A stretch of DNA of 64,000 nucleotides from Croceicoccus sp. (GTDB lineage: Bacteria; Pseudomonadota; Alphaproteobacteria; Sphingomonadales; Sphingomonadaceae). How positions within the stretch are numbered: position 1 is the first letter of the stretch; each line of letters begins with the position of its first letter. The translations under genes were made by a program, and so were the position numbers. Of this stretch, positions 41,790 through 51,702 are shown in pieces. The stretch covers positions 186,001 through 250,000 of the forward strand of contig NZMY01000002.1 in assembly GCA_002694745.1 (NCBI GenBank), written 5' to 3'. Below the pieces are notes generated by a model. The model saw only the letters and a list, made by a program, of their open reading frames with translations, was not told where the DNA came from and did no database searches.

Positions 41790-41917
41790 AAGGCCCTCTC
41801 TGGCTGCATGCCGCGATAACGGACTTCAAGCTTTGCGGATACATCGCACCCGCGAAATGCGCCCTAGGCAAGGCCGCGCCGCTGCGCAAGGGGGCTGAAT
41901 GTATGTAGCAGGTCGGC

Positions 41918-42826
41918 TCAGGGTGTCAGAAGTGAAAATCCTGCAAATGTTACGGCAATCGTTGCAACCGAAATCATCGTGCCAAGCGGCAGCGCCCCTG
42001 CGGAATCGTCGCTGCGAAGGGAATTGTCAGGCCCGGATCCTGCGTTGCCGCGGACCATCGACAGCAGGGCAAGCCCGATTCCCAGGACCGCCGCCAGCAA
42101 CAGAATAAAACAAACGCCGGTCGGTCCAACCCATAATCCGGCCGCCCCCATCAGCGGGGGATCGGCGCTTCCCATCCCGTCGCGGCCGCGGATCGCGCGA
42201 AAGGCCAGCGCGGGCGCGGCGAGCAGGACATAACCGAGGCCCCCGCCCGCCAGCTGCCGAAGTACGAGCGTCTCCGCAGGTAGATCATGCGCAATTGCCA
42301 GCAGGGGCAGGATCGCGGCACTGACGGCCAGCAGGGCGATTCCCGTCGGCAGCAGGTGAAAGGCGCGCCAGTCGGACAGGCCAAGCACCAGCAATTGCCA
42401 GCCCAGCAGCGCCGCGACGACCGCCTGCGCCGGCGAGGCCATTGCGAGCCATGCCCCCAATCCGATGCCGGCGCCCAGAATTTCGGCTGCGGGCTGAAGC
42501 CGGTCGATGCGCGAGCCGCAAGTCCTGCATCGCCCCCGCAAGGCAGTGAAGGACAGGATCGGCACCAGATCGATGATCGACAGCGTGCGGCCACAGCCAT
42601 CGCAGCGCGACCGGCCGGTCACCACGCTCTCCCCTCGTCCGATCCGTATAGCGGCTGCGCCCGCAAAGCTGCCGACCACCGCCCCGATCAGGGCCAGCAG
42701 GACGGGCAGCAGCCAGCCGAAGCCCGGGGCCGCGATCAGGGCTCTCCCGGTCCCCAGAGCCGGTTTTCGGGCACCCAGCCTTCCTGCAATGGTCCCTCCC
42801 GCTCGCCAACGGCAAAGCGGCACCAT
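41918..42826 (-). CDS. Prepilin peptidase (A24 / TadV-like)
   Basis: CDGCGRTLSIIDLVPILSFTALRGRCRTCGSRI (GxCxxC-type zinc motif), multi-TM; exact start uncertain. Confidence 0.75.
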   Translation of the reverse strand: MVPLCRWRAGGTIAGRLGARKPALGTGRALIAAPGFGWLLPVLLALIGAVVGSFAGAAAIRIGRGESVVTGRSRCDGCGRTLSIIDLVPILSFTALRGRCRTCGSRIDRLQPAAEILGAGIGLGAWLAMASPAQAVVAALLGWQLLVLGLSDWRAFHLLPTGIALLAVSAAILPLLAIAHDLPAETLVLRQLAGGGLGYVLLAAPALAFRAIRGRDGMGSADPPLMGAAGLWVGPTGVCFILLLAAVLGIGLALLSMVRGNAGSGPDNSLRSDDSAGALPLGTMISVATIAVTFAGFSLLTP

Positions 42827-43269
42827 CCATCCGAACAATCGCCGAGCCAGCCGGTGACGCCGGGCTCGACCTGCCAGAGCAGCTTGGCACCATCGTCCGG
42901 CATGGCGCGCATCATGACATTGTCGTCGCCGGTAACGATGGCGGTCCGCTCTCGGCTGAGGAAGCGGGAGACCAGCCATCCGCGCGTGCCGTCGGGATCC
43001 TCGACCAGCCGCCAGCCCGACAGGCGGCGGACCACTTTCAGCGGCAGGCCCTTGCGCTGATACACCCAGACGATCCGGTAGCTGCCGCCGGGACCCACGC
43101 GCATGTTCGCCTTGTCGGTGGTGAGCGATGCCCAATAGGGCACTTCGTCCGTATCCTGCGCCGCGGCTGGCATCGCCATGAACGCCAGCAGGACGAGCGA
43201 TATCCCCATGACGAGGATGCGCGCCATGCCGGTCGGACGATTGGCCGCTGGTGTCGGGACAGAATGCAT
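42736..43269 (-). CDS. SH3-domain secreted protein
   Basis: Signal peptide plus KANMRVGPGGSYRIVWVYQRKGLPLKVVRRLSGWRLVEDPDGTRGWL. Confidence 0.8.
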   Translation of the reverse strand: MHSVPTPAANRPTGMARILVMGISLVLLAFMAMPAAAQDTDEVPYWASLTTDKANMRVGPGGSYRIVWVYQRKGLPLKVVRRLSGWRLVEDPDGTRGWLVSRFLSRERTAIVTGDDNVMMRAMPDDGAKLLWQVEPGVTGWLGDCSDGWCRFAVGEREGPLQEGWVPENRLWGPGEP

Positions 43270-43322
43270 GTGCAGCGCATAGACCCGCGCGGGTTTCGCG
43301 CCAAGATCCGTTCCCTCGCAAC

Positions 43323-43352
43323 CCACATCGAAAACGGCCACATCGAAAACGG
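43323..43352. repeat. Perfect 15-bp tandem duplication (CCACATCGAAAACGG)x2
   Basis: Direct reading; lies in the SH3-protein/dehydrogenase divergent intergenic region. Confidence 0.95.
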
Positions 43353-43428
43353 ATATCGCGGCGGAACATCCGTTCGCGCGGGCATCTTCTGTTGACCATG
43401 CCCCCCTGCCCGGCGTAGCGCCGCAGCC

Positions 43429-44478
43429 ATGGCAGACAGCATTCCCGAGGCAGCCGATCCGATGTCAGACCCCGCGATTGCAGCCACGAGGCGAATAGAG
43501 GGCAAGCCGCAAGTCTTCGTCACCCGCCGCCTGATGCCGGTCGTCGAACAGCGCATGGGCGAATTGTTCGATGCGCGGCTGAACGGCGACGATCATCCTT
43601 TGTCGCGGGATGAACTGGCCGAGGCGATGGCGACATGCGACGTGCTGGTTCCCACCGTCACCGACGAAATCGACAAGGCGCTGATCGACGTTGCGGGCGA
43701 CCGTCTGCGCCTGATCGCCAATTTCGGTGCCGGAACCGACCACATCGACCTTGCCGCCGCCCGCGCGCGCCGCATAATCGTCACCAATACGCCCAGCGTC
43801 TTTACCGACGACACGGCGGATCTGACGATGGCTCTGCTGATCGGCGTTATGCGCCGCATGCGCGAGGGGACGCGCATCGTGCGCCACGGCGAATGGAAAG
43901 GCTGGGGACCGACCGGCATGCTTGGCCGTTCGCTGGGCGGGAAGACATTGGGCATCATCGGCATGGGGCGCATCGGACAGGCGGTGGCCCACCGCGCCCG
44001 CGCCTTCGGCATGCAGATCATCTATCACAATCGCCGCCGCCTTCCCGAATCGGTCGAACGCATGCTGGGCGCGGAATTTGCCGCCGATGTCGACGATTTG
44101 CTGGCGAAATGCGACATCGCGACCCTGCATTGCCCAAGCACCGCCTCTACCCACCATCTGATCGACGCGCGCCGCATCGCGCTGATGAAGGACGGCGCGG
44201 TGATCGTGAACACGGGCCGCGGCGAGCTGATCGATCAGGAAGCGATGATCGCCGCGCTGGAAAGCGGGCATCTGTGGGGCGCAGGCCTCGACGTCTATCC
44301 GGAAGAGCCGGTGGTCGATCCGCGCCTCATCGCGCACCCCTATGTCATCACCCAGCCCCATATCGGCAGCGCGACCGAGGAAGGCCGCACCGCCGCGGGC
44401 GTGAAGATCATCGCGAATATCCGCAGCTGGGTCGACGGCCACAGCCCGCCCGACCGCGTGATCGAGGGCTATGCCTGA
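43429..44478 (+). CDS. D-isomer-specific 2-hydroxyacid dehydrogenase
   Basis: LGGKTLGIIGMGRIGQAVAHRARAFGMQI, VNTGRGELIDQEAM, GAGLDVYPEEP. Confidence 0.92.
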   Translation: MADSIPEAADPMSDPAIAATRRIEGKPQVFVTRRLMPVVEQRMGELFDARLNGDDHPLSRDELAEAMATCDVLVPTVTDEIDKALIDVAGDRLRLIANFGAGTDHIDLAAARARRIIVTNTPSVFTDDTADLTMALLIGVMRRMREGTRIVRHGEWKGWGPTGMLGRSLGGKTLGIIGMGRIGQAVAHRARAFGMQIIYHNRRRLPESVERMLGAEFAADVDDLLAKCDIATLHCPSTASTHHLIDARRIALMKDGAVIVNTGRGELIDQEAMIAALESGHLWGAGLDVYPEEPVVDPRLIAHPYVITQPHIGSATEEGRTAAGVKIIANIRSWVDGHSPPDRVIEGYA

Positions 44479-44644
44479 CAGGGCCGTGCGCTGAACGGCG
44501 CGCATTGCTGCGGGTCGAATTTTTCCCGATTCCGAACCCGGTTTTCGGCACCGCAAGTCGATTCGCGGCAATCCATCTTGCACCGCGCGGGCAAAACTTT
44601 CACAGGGGCGGCCGGAATTGAACACGAACTGCAAAGGTATTCCC

Positions 44645-45364
44645 ATGCGCCCATCCGGCCGCGCCGCCGATCAAATGCGGACCATCTCGATCGAGACCGG
44701 CTTTACCAGGCATGCCGAGGGATCGGTCCTCGTCAGCTTTGGCGAGACCAAGGTCCTTTGCACCGCCAGCGTCGAGGAGCGCGTGCCGCCCTTCCTGCGC
44801 GGCAAAGGCGAAGGCTGGGTGACGGGCGAATATTCGATGCTGCCCCGCGCCACCCACACCCGCGGCAGCCGCGAGGCGGCCAAGGGCAAGCAGTCGGGCC
44901 GCACGCAGGAAATCCAGCGGCTGATCGGCCGCTCGCTGCGTTCGGTCACCGATATGAAGAAGCTGGGCGAGCGGCAGATCACCCTCGATTGCGACGTGAT
45001 CCAGGCCGATGGCGGCACGCGCACGGCTTCGATCAGCGGCGCGTGGGTCGCGCTGCGTCTGGCGGTTCAGGGCCTGATGAAATCGGGTGCGATCAAGGAC
45101 GATCCGCTGACCCGCAAGGTCGCGGCCGTTTCCTGCGGCATCTATAACGGCACGCCGGTGCTCGACCTCGACTATCTGGAGGATTCCAGCGCCGACGCCG
45201 ATGCCAATTTTGTGCTGATCGAGGGCGGACACATCGCGGAGGTGCAGGCCACCGCCGAAGGCGCGACCTATGACGAGGAACAGCTGCTTCGCCTTCTGCG
45301 CCTCGCCCGCACCGGCTGCGACGAGATCTTCCGCGCACAGGCGGCGGCGGTCGCCGGCGCATGA
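44645..45364 (+). CDS. rph: Ribonuclease PH
   Basis: [73 protein letters not shown]. Confidence 0.97.
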   Translation: MRPSGRAADQMRTISIETGFTRHAEGSVLVSFGETKVLCTASVEERVPPFLRGKGEGWVTGEYSMLPRATHTRGSREAAKGKQSGRTQEIQRLIGRSLRSVTDMKKLGERQITLDCDVIQADGGTRTASISGAWVALRLAVQGLMKSGAIKDDPLTRKVAAVSCGIYNGTPVLDLDYLEDSSADADANFVLIEGGHIAEVQATAEGATYDEEQLLRLLRLARTGCDEIFRAQAAAVAGA

Positions 45365-45996
45365 ACGAAACGCCTCGCCTCGGTTCCGGTTCACTGGTCA
45401 TCGCCACCCATAATGCGGGCAAGCTGAAAGAGATTTCGGCCCTGCTCGCGCCCTATGGGATGAACTGCCTGTCGGCGGGTTCGCTGGGCCTGCCCGAACC
45501 GGCCGAGACGGGGAAGACCTTTGCCGAAAACGCGCTGATCAAGGCGCGCGCGGCGGCAGAGGCGTCGCAGATCGTGGCGCTGGCGGACGATAGCGGGCTG
45601 TCGGTCGATTCGCTCGGCGGCAGGCCCGGCGTCTACACCGCCGACTGGGCCGAGCGGCAATGGTTCGAAGGCGATCCGGGCCGCGACTGGTACATGGCCA
45701 TGGGCAAGGTTGAAGGCCTTCTGGCGCAGCAGGGTCCGGATGTGGACCGCAGCGCGCACTTCTCGTGCACGCTCGCGATTGCGTGGCCCGATGGACGGCA
45801 TGCCATCTATGAAGGGCGGATCGACGGTTCCCTGACATGGCCGCCGCGCGGCACCTTGGGGTTCGGTTACGATCCCGTGTTCGTACCCACCGGCCGCGAG
45901 CAGACCTTCGCGGAAATCGACCCGGACGAAAAACATGCGATCAGCCACCGTGCCGATGCGTTCAGGAAACTGGTCGCCGAACAGTTCGGCGTCTGA
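45361..45996 (+). CDS. rdgB: XTP/dITP diphosphatase
   Basis: [55 protein letters not shown]. Confidence 0.96.
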   Translation: MNETPRLGSGSLVIATHNAGKLKEISALLAPYGMNCLSAGSLGLPEPAETGKTFAENALIKARAAAEASQIVALADDSGLSVDSLGGRPGVYTADWAERQWFEGDPGRDWYMAMGKVEGLLAQQGPDVDRSAHFSCTLAIAWPDGRHAIYEGRIDGSLTWPPRGTLGFGYDPVFVPTGREQTFAEIDPDEKHAISHRADAFRKLVAEQFGV

Positions 45997-46172
45997 ATCG
46001 CCTGTTTGCAGGTACTTGGCCATCGCGGGCGACTTTTGAAGGCAGCGATCATCGCGGTCGCTGGTAGCCAAAAGTGCCCTGTCCGATCCTCGCCGGGACC
46101 CGCGCGTTAAGGAAATCTCAATAACCGCACCCGCACTATTCCCGTCAGAAATCTCGTGCTCAGGAGATTTGC

Positions 46173-46532
46173 GTGGGTCGTCACAACATCACTCCAATCA
46201 TCGACCAGCAGGCCATCAAGGCGCGCTGCCGGTATCGCATGGGAACGGGCATGTCGTTCCCCGCCAATCTCGTCGAACTGACGCGCGAAGGCGCGCGGAT
46301 CGAGGGGATTTCCCGCCAACTTGGTCCGCGCGACAGGCTGACGATTTCGTTCGGCGGCCTGTCCGCCATCGACGCCGAAGTGCAATGGATCGAGCGCGGG
46401 CAGTCGGCACATCTGCGCTTTCTCAACCCGCTCTATCCCGCGGTTCATACCTTCGTGATCGCGCGCCTGCGCGGGGCCCATTTCGAAGTGCGCCTGCCCA
46501 AGCCGAAACCGGTCGTACGGGCCTGCTGCTGA
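46173..46532 (+). CDS. PilZ-domain protein
   Basis: ARCRYRMGTGMSFPANLVELTREGARIEG... QWIERGQSAHLRFLNPL; GTG start. Confidence 0.6.
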   Translation: MGRHNITPIIDQQAIKARCRYRMGTGMSFPANLVELTREGARIEGISRQLGPRDRLTISFGGLSAIDAEVQWIERGQSAHLRFLNPLYPAVHTFVIARLRGAHFEVRLPKPKPVVRACC

Positions 46533-46620
46533 CCGTTCGATTGCCTGCCCGGCTGGAACCGCACGACTGCATTTGTTAGGACGCGCCGGTTTTCACAGAT
46601 CGTAAAGGCGGGTCGATCCG

Positions 46621-47352
46621 ATGTGCGTTGCCGCAGTGGCATGGGATTGCCATCCCGATCTCTTGTTGGTCGCAGTCGCCAACCGTGACGAGTTCCACGC
46701 CCGCCCCGCCGTACCCCTGGAGGAATGGAGCGACGATCCCGGCGTACTTGCGGGCCGCGACCTGCGCAGCGGCGGGACCTGGCTGGGCGTATCGCGTCAG
46801 GGGCAGTTCGCACTTCTTACCAATTTTCGCGATCCCGACGGGTTTGCGGAAGGCAGGCCGTCTCGCGGCAGCGTCGTCACCGATCTTCTAAAGGGCCGCG
46901 AACCTGCTGGATTATCGGCAATGAACCCGCTGAACGCGTTTCATGCGACACCGCACGACGCGTATTTCCTGACAAATTACCCCGGCCCGCAATACGCAAA
47001 GCTTGATGGCGGAATCCACGGCCTGTCCAACGGCGCCTTTGACAAACCCTGGCCCAAGACGCGGCAATTGGGGACGGCACTCGGGGCATGGCTGAAGGGC
47101 GAAACCGGTGATGTCGAACCGCTCTTTGCCGCGCTGCGTTCCGAAACACCGCGAGCCGACGAGCCGGCCCCGCTTCATGCGCCGGAACCGGGCTATGCGC
47201 CGATCTTCATTTCCAATCCGACCTATGGAACCCGCTGCAGCACGGTCGTCACCATCGCGCGCGACGGAACCGGCATGATCGCGGAACGCAGCTTCGATCC
47301 GCAAGCGCGGCCCGTGGGCGAGCGCCGCCTTGCCTTTGCCTGGCCGGTCTAG
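46621..47352 (+). CDS. NRDE (TANGO2) family protein
   Basis: MCVAAVAWDCHPDLLLVAVANRDEFHARP, GGTWLGVSRQGQFALLTNFRDP. Confidence 0.92.
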   Translation: MCVAAVAWDCHPDLLLVAVANRDEFHARPAVPLEEWSDDPGVLAGRDLRSGGTWLGVSRQGQFALLTNFRDPDGFAEGRPSRGSVVTDLLKGREPAGLSAMNPLNAFHATPHDAYFLTNYPGPQYAKLDGGIHGLSNGAFDKPWPKTRQLGTALGAWLKGETGDVEPLFAALRSETPRADEPAPLHAPEPGYAPIFISNPTYGTRCSTVVTIARDGTGMIAERSFDPQARPVGERRLAFAWPV

Positions 47353-47353
47353 A

Positions 47354-47932
47354 TTACAGCACCTTCTGCCCCATCGTATTGCCCGCCGGCCAGTACCGGC
47401 AGACCAGCCAGTCCTGCCCGCCGCCCGGCGCGACCGCGCAGCCGACTTTCTGGGTGCCGCGCCAGATCAGCTGCGTGTAATGCCCGACATCGCGCCATTG
47501 TCCGGTGGTGGAGACATCGGGAAAGGTCCCGCGCCGGAAATGGCGCTTTTCGTCGACGAAAGTGCCGATCATCTCCTCCGCGGTGTAATAGCCCTTGGTG
47601 CCGCGCCACAGGTTCTCCCCCGCTCCGCGCCGTGCGGCGTGGTCGGCATGGGTCATGCGCTGCTGGCGGGCGATCTCCTCGGCCCAGTCCTGCGCATCGG
47701 CGGCAAGCTGCGCGTCCCACGCAAGGGGCGGCACGCCGACGCGCCGGCGCTCCTCGTTATGGCGGTCGAGCAATCTTTGTGCGAAACTGCCCGAAGGCAC
47801 GCTGTCGATCCGGGGATATTTGCTGGAATAGCCCCATTGCTGCTGCGCAATTGCGGGCGCCGCCAATGCCGCGGCCAGTGCGCCCATGACCATCACTGCC
47901 GTCGCTGCCTTGTGTTTCATCCATCCGTCCAT
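47354..47932 (-). CDS. CAP (SCP/PR-1) domain secreted protein
   Basis: RLLDRHNEERRRVGVPPLAWDAQLAADAQDWAEEIA, GENLW, GHYTQLIWRGTQKVGCAV, WLVCRYWPAGN. Confidence 0.92.
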   Translation of the reverse strand: MDGWMKHKAATAVMVMGALAAALAAPAIAQQQWGYSSKYPRIDSVPSGSFAQRLLDRHNEERRRVGVPPLAWDAQLAADAQDWAEEIARQQRMTHADHAARRGAGENLWRGTKGYYTAEEMIGTFVDEKRHFRRGTFPDVSTTGQWRDVGHYTQLIWRGTQKVGCAVAPGGGQDWLVCRYWPAGNTMGQKVL

Positions 47933-47992
47933 GTGCACCAATCTTGCCGCCAAGCTTGACTCCGGGCGCTGAACAGGTGCTGAAACGCGGCC

Positions 47993-49147
47993 ATGGCGCT
48001 GGCGCTCTATATCCACTGGCCGTTCTGTCTGAAGAAATGCCCCTATTGCGACTTCAACAGCCATGTCCGCGATGGCGTCGATATGGCTGCGTGGGAAGCC
48101 GCATTGCTGGCCGACATGGCGTTCGAGCGGGCGGCGACCGGACCGGACATGCTGACCTCGATCTTCTTTGGAGGCGTCACACCATCGCTGATGCCGCCCG
48201 CGCTGGTCGAACGGCTGATTGGCGAGGCGACCCGGTTATGGGACGCGGCCCCCGATCTGGAAATCACGCTCGAGGCCAATCCCTCGTCGGTGGAGGCGGC
48301 GGCGTTTGCCGATCTGGCGAAGGCCGGTGTCAATCGCGTGTCGCTGGGCCTGCAAAGCCTCGATGACGAAGCGCTGCGGTTCCTGGGCCGGTTGCACGAC
48401 GCGCGCGAAGGGGTTGCCGCGCTGGAGGTCGCGCAGCGCGCCTTCGATCGGGTCAGCTTCGACCTCATCTATGCGCGGCCCGGCCAGTCCATCGCCGAGT
48501 GGCAGGCCGAACTCTCCCACGCTTTGTCGTTCGGGACCGGTCATCTCTCACTCTACCAGTTGACGATCGAGCCGGGGACGCGTTTCGCCACCGATCACCG
48601 ACTAGGCCGCTTCACCCTGCCCGAGGACGATGTGGCGGCCGAGATCTTCACCCTTACCCGCAGTATGACGGCAGAGGCCGGGCTGCCGGCCTATGAAGTC
48701 AGCAATCACGCGCGGGCCGGGCAGGAAAGCCGCCATAACCTCACCTATTGGCGCTATGGCGATTATGCCGGGATCGGTCCCGGCGCGCATGGCCGGCGGC
48801 GCTCCACCGCGACGCAGCGGCATCGCAAGCCGGAGAACTTCCTCTCGGCCACCGACCGCAACGGGCATGGCACGTCCGAAAGCCGCACCCTCCCCGCAAG
48901 CGAGCAGGCGGCGGAAGCGCTGATGATGGGCCTGCGGCTGGAGGAAGGCGTCGACCCGGGCGCCATGGCACGGCGGTTCGGAATCGATGCGGACGCGTTG
49001 ATCGATGCCGAAAAGGCGCGGCTTTTCGAGGATCTTGGCCTTATCCGCCGTGCCGACGCCAGATTGCATGTAACCGCTTCGGGCATGGTCGTGCTCGATG
49101 CGCTGCTGGGCGAGCTGGTCGGCGGCGCATTGCTGGATGCGGCATGA
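47993..49147 (+). CDS. hemW: Radical SAM heme chaperone HemW
   Basis: ALYIHWPFCLKKCPYCDFNSH, FFGGVTPSLM, RVSLGLQSLDD, YEVSNHARAGQESRHNLTYW. Confidence 0.94.
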   Translation: MALALYIHWPFCLKKCPYCDFNSHVRDGVDMAAWEAALLADMAFERAATGPDMLTSIFFGGVTPSLMPPALVERLIGEATRLWDAAPDLEITLEANPSSVEAAAFADLAKAGVNRVSLGLQSLDDEALRFLGRLHDAREGVAALEVAQRAFDRVSFDLIYARPGQSIAEWQAELSHALSFGTGHLSLYQLTIEPGTRFATDHRLGRFTLPEDDVAAEIFTLTRSMTAEAGLPAYEVSNHARAGQESRHNLTYWRYGDYAGIGPGAHGRRRSTATQRHRKPENFLSATDRNGHGTSESRTLPASEQAAEALMMGLRLEEGVDPGAMARRFGIDADALIDAEKARLFEDLGLIRRADARLHVTASGMVVLDALLGELVGGALLDAA

Positions 49148-50049
49148 ATCTGCGTGCCGACCTGCTGGAGCAGTGGCACGATCACCTCGCGTTCGCTCTT
49201 CGCCGATCGCCCCATACGGTGCGCGCCTATGGCGATGCGGCGCGGCGGTTCCTCGAATGGCTGGGCGACGATGCGGACTGGCGGCGGGTGGCGGGGTGCA
49301 AGGCGGCGGACATGCGGCGTTATCTGGCTTCGCGCCGGGGTGCCGGACTGTCCAACGCTTCGGCAGCGCGCGAATTGTCGGCGCTGAAATCGCTGATCAA
49401 GTTCGCGCTGAGCCAGTCCGGGAACGAGGATCTTGCCCCGCCCCGCCTGCGCGGGCCGCGCGTCGCCAAGGGCCTGCCCCGAGCGGTCACGCCCGACGAA
49501 GCGGTCAATCTTGCCGAGACCGCGGCGGAGAATGCGGATGTCGACTGGATCGGCGCGCGTGATCGGGCGGTGCTGCTGCTGCTCTATGGTGCGGGGCTGC
49601 GCATCGACGAGGCGCTGTCGCTCGATTGCGGAATCCTGCCGATCGGGGAGACGATCACCGTGCTCGGCAAGGGGCGCAAGCAGCGCGTGGCCCCGATCCT
49701 GCCGCTGGTGAAGCAGGCGATAGAGGATTACCTTGCCCGCCTGCCATGGCCGACCGGTCCGCGCGATCCGCTGTTTCGGGGGGCCAAGGGCGGGCGCCTG
49801 TCGCAAGGCATGGTGCAAAAGGCCACGGCCCGCGCCCGCGCCCTGCTGGGCCTGCCGCCGAGCGCGACCCCGCACGCGCTGCGCCACAGTTTCGCCACCC
49901 ATCTGCTCGCGGCCGGCACCGATCTGCGCAGCCTGCAGGAGTTGCTGGGCCATGCCAGCCTGGGATCGACGCAGATCTATACCAAGGTCGATGCGGCGAC
50001 ATTGCTGGACGTCTATCGCGACGCACATCCGCGGGAGCGGGAGGATTAG
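49144..50049 (+). CDS. xerC: Tyrosine recombinase XerC
   Basis: LLLLYGAGLRIDEALSL, VLGKGRKQR, HALRHSFATHLLAAGTDLRSLQELLGHASLGSTQIYTKV (R-K-HxxR-H-Y). Confidence 0.93.
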   Translation: MNLRADLLEQWHDHLAFALRRSPHTVRAYGDAARRFLEWLGDDADWRRVAGCKAADMRRYLASRRGAGLSNASAARELSALKSLIKFALSQSGNEDLAPPRLRGPRVAKGLPRAVTPDEAVNLAETAAENADVDWIGARDRAVLLLLYGAGLRIDEALSLDCGILPIGETITVLGKGRKQRVAPILPLVKQAIEDYLARLPWPTGPRDPLFRGAKGGRLSQGMVQKATARARALLGLPPSATPHALRHSFATHLLAAGTDLRSLQELLGHASLGSTQIYTKVDAATLLDVYRDAHPRERED

Positions 50050-50151
50050 GCCTACCCGAAGCGGCCATCCTGGTGACAGGCTTATCTGGCCTGCTGCGAC
50101 GATCGTGAGGGCGAGATTGACCGGGATCGATACACTCGATAGCTCGTTGAT

Positions 50152-51024
50152 ATGCGCTCAAAATTACTGGCATCCATCGCCGCAATGTCACTTTCGGCCA
50201 ATCCTGCCCACGCGGGTGACGGCGATGTCATCAATTTCGAACCGTCGGTCGCATGGGCCCTCGATTATTCGAAGGACAGCTGCGCGCTTACGCGGGCTTA
50301 CACCGCCAAGGGTGAAAAGCTTTACATGCAGATGCGGCAATATTCTCCCAGCGGATCGATCAACGTCTTATTCTCCGCCGGAAGGAGAACCGGCGGAAAA
50401 GCGCTGAAGTTCCGTTTCGGGGACGAAGGGGATTATATCTCCGATCCTATCGTGCCGATTACATGGGCTCATCTTCCCGGCGGAATGTTCGCCGTCAGAC
50501 AGAGCGAACTCTTGGGCGTGTCTCCTTCCGACGTTCCCGATCGTCAATGGTCCGATGAAGAGCGCGATGCGCTGTTTTCCGGTATCGAAACAATCTCCAT
50601 GGTTACAGCCCGCAACGAAACATGGAACATCCATACGGGCAATCTGGTCGAACCGTTTCGCGCTCTGTCAAAGTGCATGACCGAACTGACATCACACTGG
50701 GATATCGATCACGCAGCGCATGAGAATCTAAGCCGCAAGGCAGATCCAAGAGACTTTCGCAATTTCATCTTAAACCTTCAGACCTATCCCAGGTACGAAC
50801 TCGTCGACGGCCAGGAAGCCATCATCGCGTTTCGCGTGGATGTCGATGCGCAGGGTAATGGCACGGCCTGTCATATCCAGAACGAAACCGACACGCAGCG
50901 GTTCAAGCCCTTTATCTGCAAGCGTGTTCTCGGAGACGGTCTCTATCTGCCTGCCCTGGATTCCGGCGGGAATCCGGTCAAGAGCTATTGGGCAGCCGTC
51001 ATATCGTACAAGCTGGGGAACTGA
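50152..51024 (+). CDS. Putative periplasmic protein with possible TonB_C-like C-terminal domain
   Basis: N-terminal signal-like MRSKLLASIAAMSLSANPAHAG; C-terminal YPRYELVDGQEAIIAFRVDVDAQGNGTACHIQNE...LYLPALDSGGNPVKSYWAAVISYKL resembles TonB_C. Confidence 0.5.
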   Translation: MRSKLLASIAAMSLSANPAHAGDGDVINFEPSVAWALDYSKDSCALTRAYTAKGEKLYMQMRQYSPSGSINVLFSAGRRTGGKALKFRFGDEGDYISDPIVPITWAHLPGGMFAVRQSELLGVSPSDVPDRQWSDEERDALFSGIETISMVTARNETWNIHTGNLVEPFRALSKCMTELTSHWDIDHAAHENLSRKADPRDFRNFILNLQTYPRYELVDGQEAIIAFRVDVDAQGNGTACHIQNETDTQRFKPFICKRVLGDGLYLPALDSGGNPVKSYWAAVISYKLGN

Positions 51025-51037
51025 CCGACGGACGAAC

Positions 51038-51664
51038 TCACGATAGGTCTTCCATCTCGTCCGTTCGCTCCCGCGGCTTCCAGGTCGCCACACGGAAGAC
51101 ATAGCCGACCAGCATCAGGCCGATCAGCACCCAGGTTGCGATGCCGACCCAATATTCAAATTCGGCAAATAGCTTGGCTAGCAGGCTCGCCCCGGCGATC
51201 AGCAGCGCGTTCCAGATCGCGGCGCCGGCGGCGGTGAAGATCAGGAAGCGCCAGACGCCCATATGCGCAAGGCCCGCGGGCAGCGAGACGATGGTGCGCA
51301 TCAGCGGCGAAAAGCGCAGGAAGAACACGACCCACTGGCCATGTTTCTGAAAAAAGCGGCTCGTATCCTCGATGTGCTGCCAGTCCAGCGTCAGCCAGCG
51401 TCCGTGCTTTTCGATGAAGGGTTCCAGCCGCCGATAGCCGTATTTGTGGCCGACCCAGTACCAGACGAAATTGCCCGCCACCGATCCGGCCGTGCCCCAT
51501 ATCAGCAGCGGGACGAACGACATCGACCCGCGCGCAACGAGCAGGCCGCCCACGCCCATGATCACCTCGCTGGGGATGGGCGGGAAGATGTTTTCGATCG
51601 CCATCAGAAAGGCGATGCCGAAATAGCCGCCCCTCTCGATCATGGTGATGATCCAGTCGGTCAT
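51038..51664 (-). CDS. DedA-family membrane protein
   Basis: FLMAIENIFPPIPSEVIMGVGG, GNFVWYWVGHKYGYR, FLRFSPLMRTIVSLPAGLAHM. Confidence 0.93.
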   Translation of the reverse strand: MTDWIITMIERGGYFGIAFLMAIENIFPPIPSEVIMGVGGLLVARGSMSFVPLLIWGTAGSVAGNFVWYWVGHKYGYRRLEPFIEKHGRWLTLDWQHIEDTSRFFQKHGQWVVFFLRFSPLMRTIVSLPAGLAHMGVWRFLIFTAAGAAIWNALLIAGASLLAKLFAEFEYWVGIATWVLIGLMLVGYVFRVATWKPRERTDEMEDLS

Positions 51665-51702
51665 TGCTGCACCAATGCTTGAGCGGGCCGAAGGCTCCGC
51701 AT

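Noticed and set aside
44479-44644. Possible heat-shock promoter upstream of rph
   Set aside because: No convincing -10/-35 spacing to a sigma-32 consensus by eye.
49144-50049. Tyrosine recombinase as a mobile-element integrase
   Set aside because: Chromosomal XerC context (next to hemW), standard length, no att-like repeats or cargo recognised nearby.
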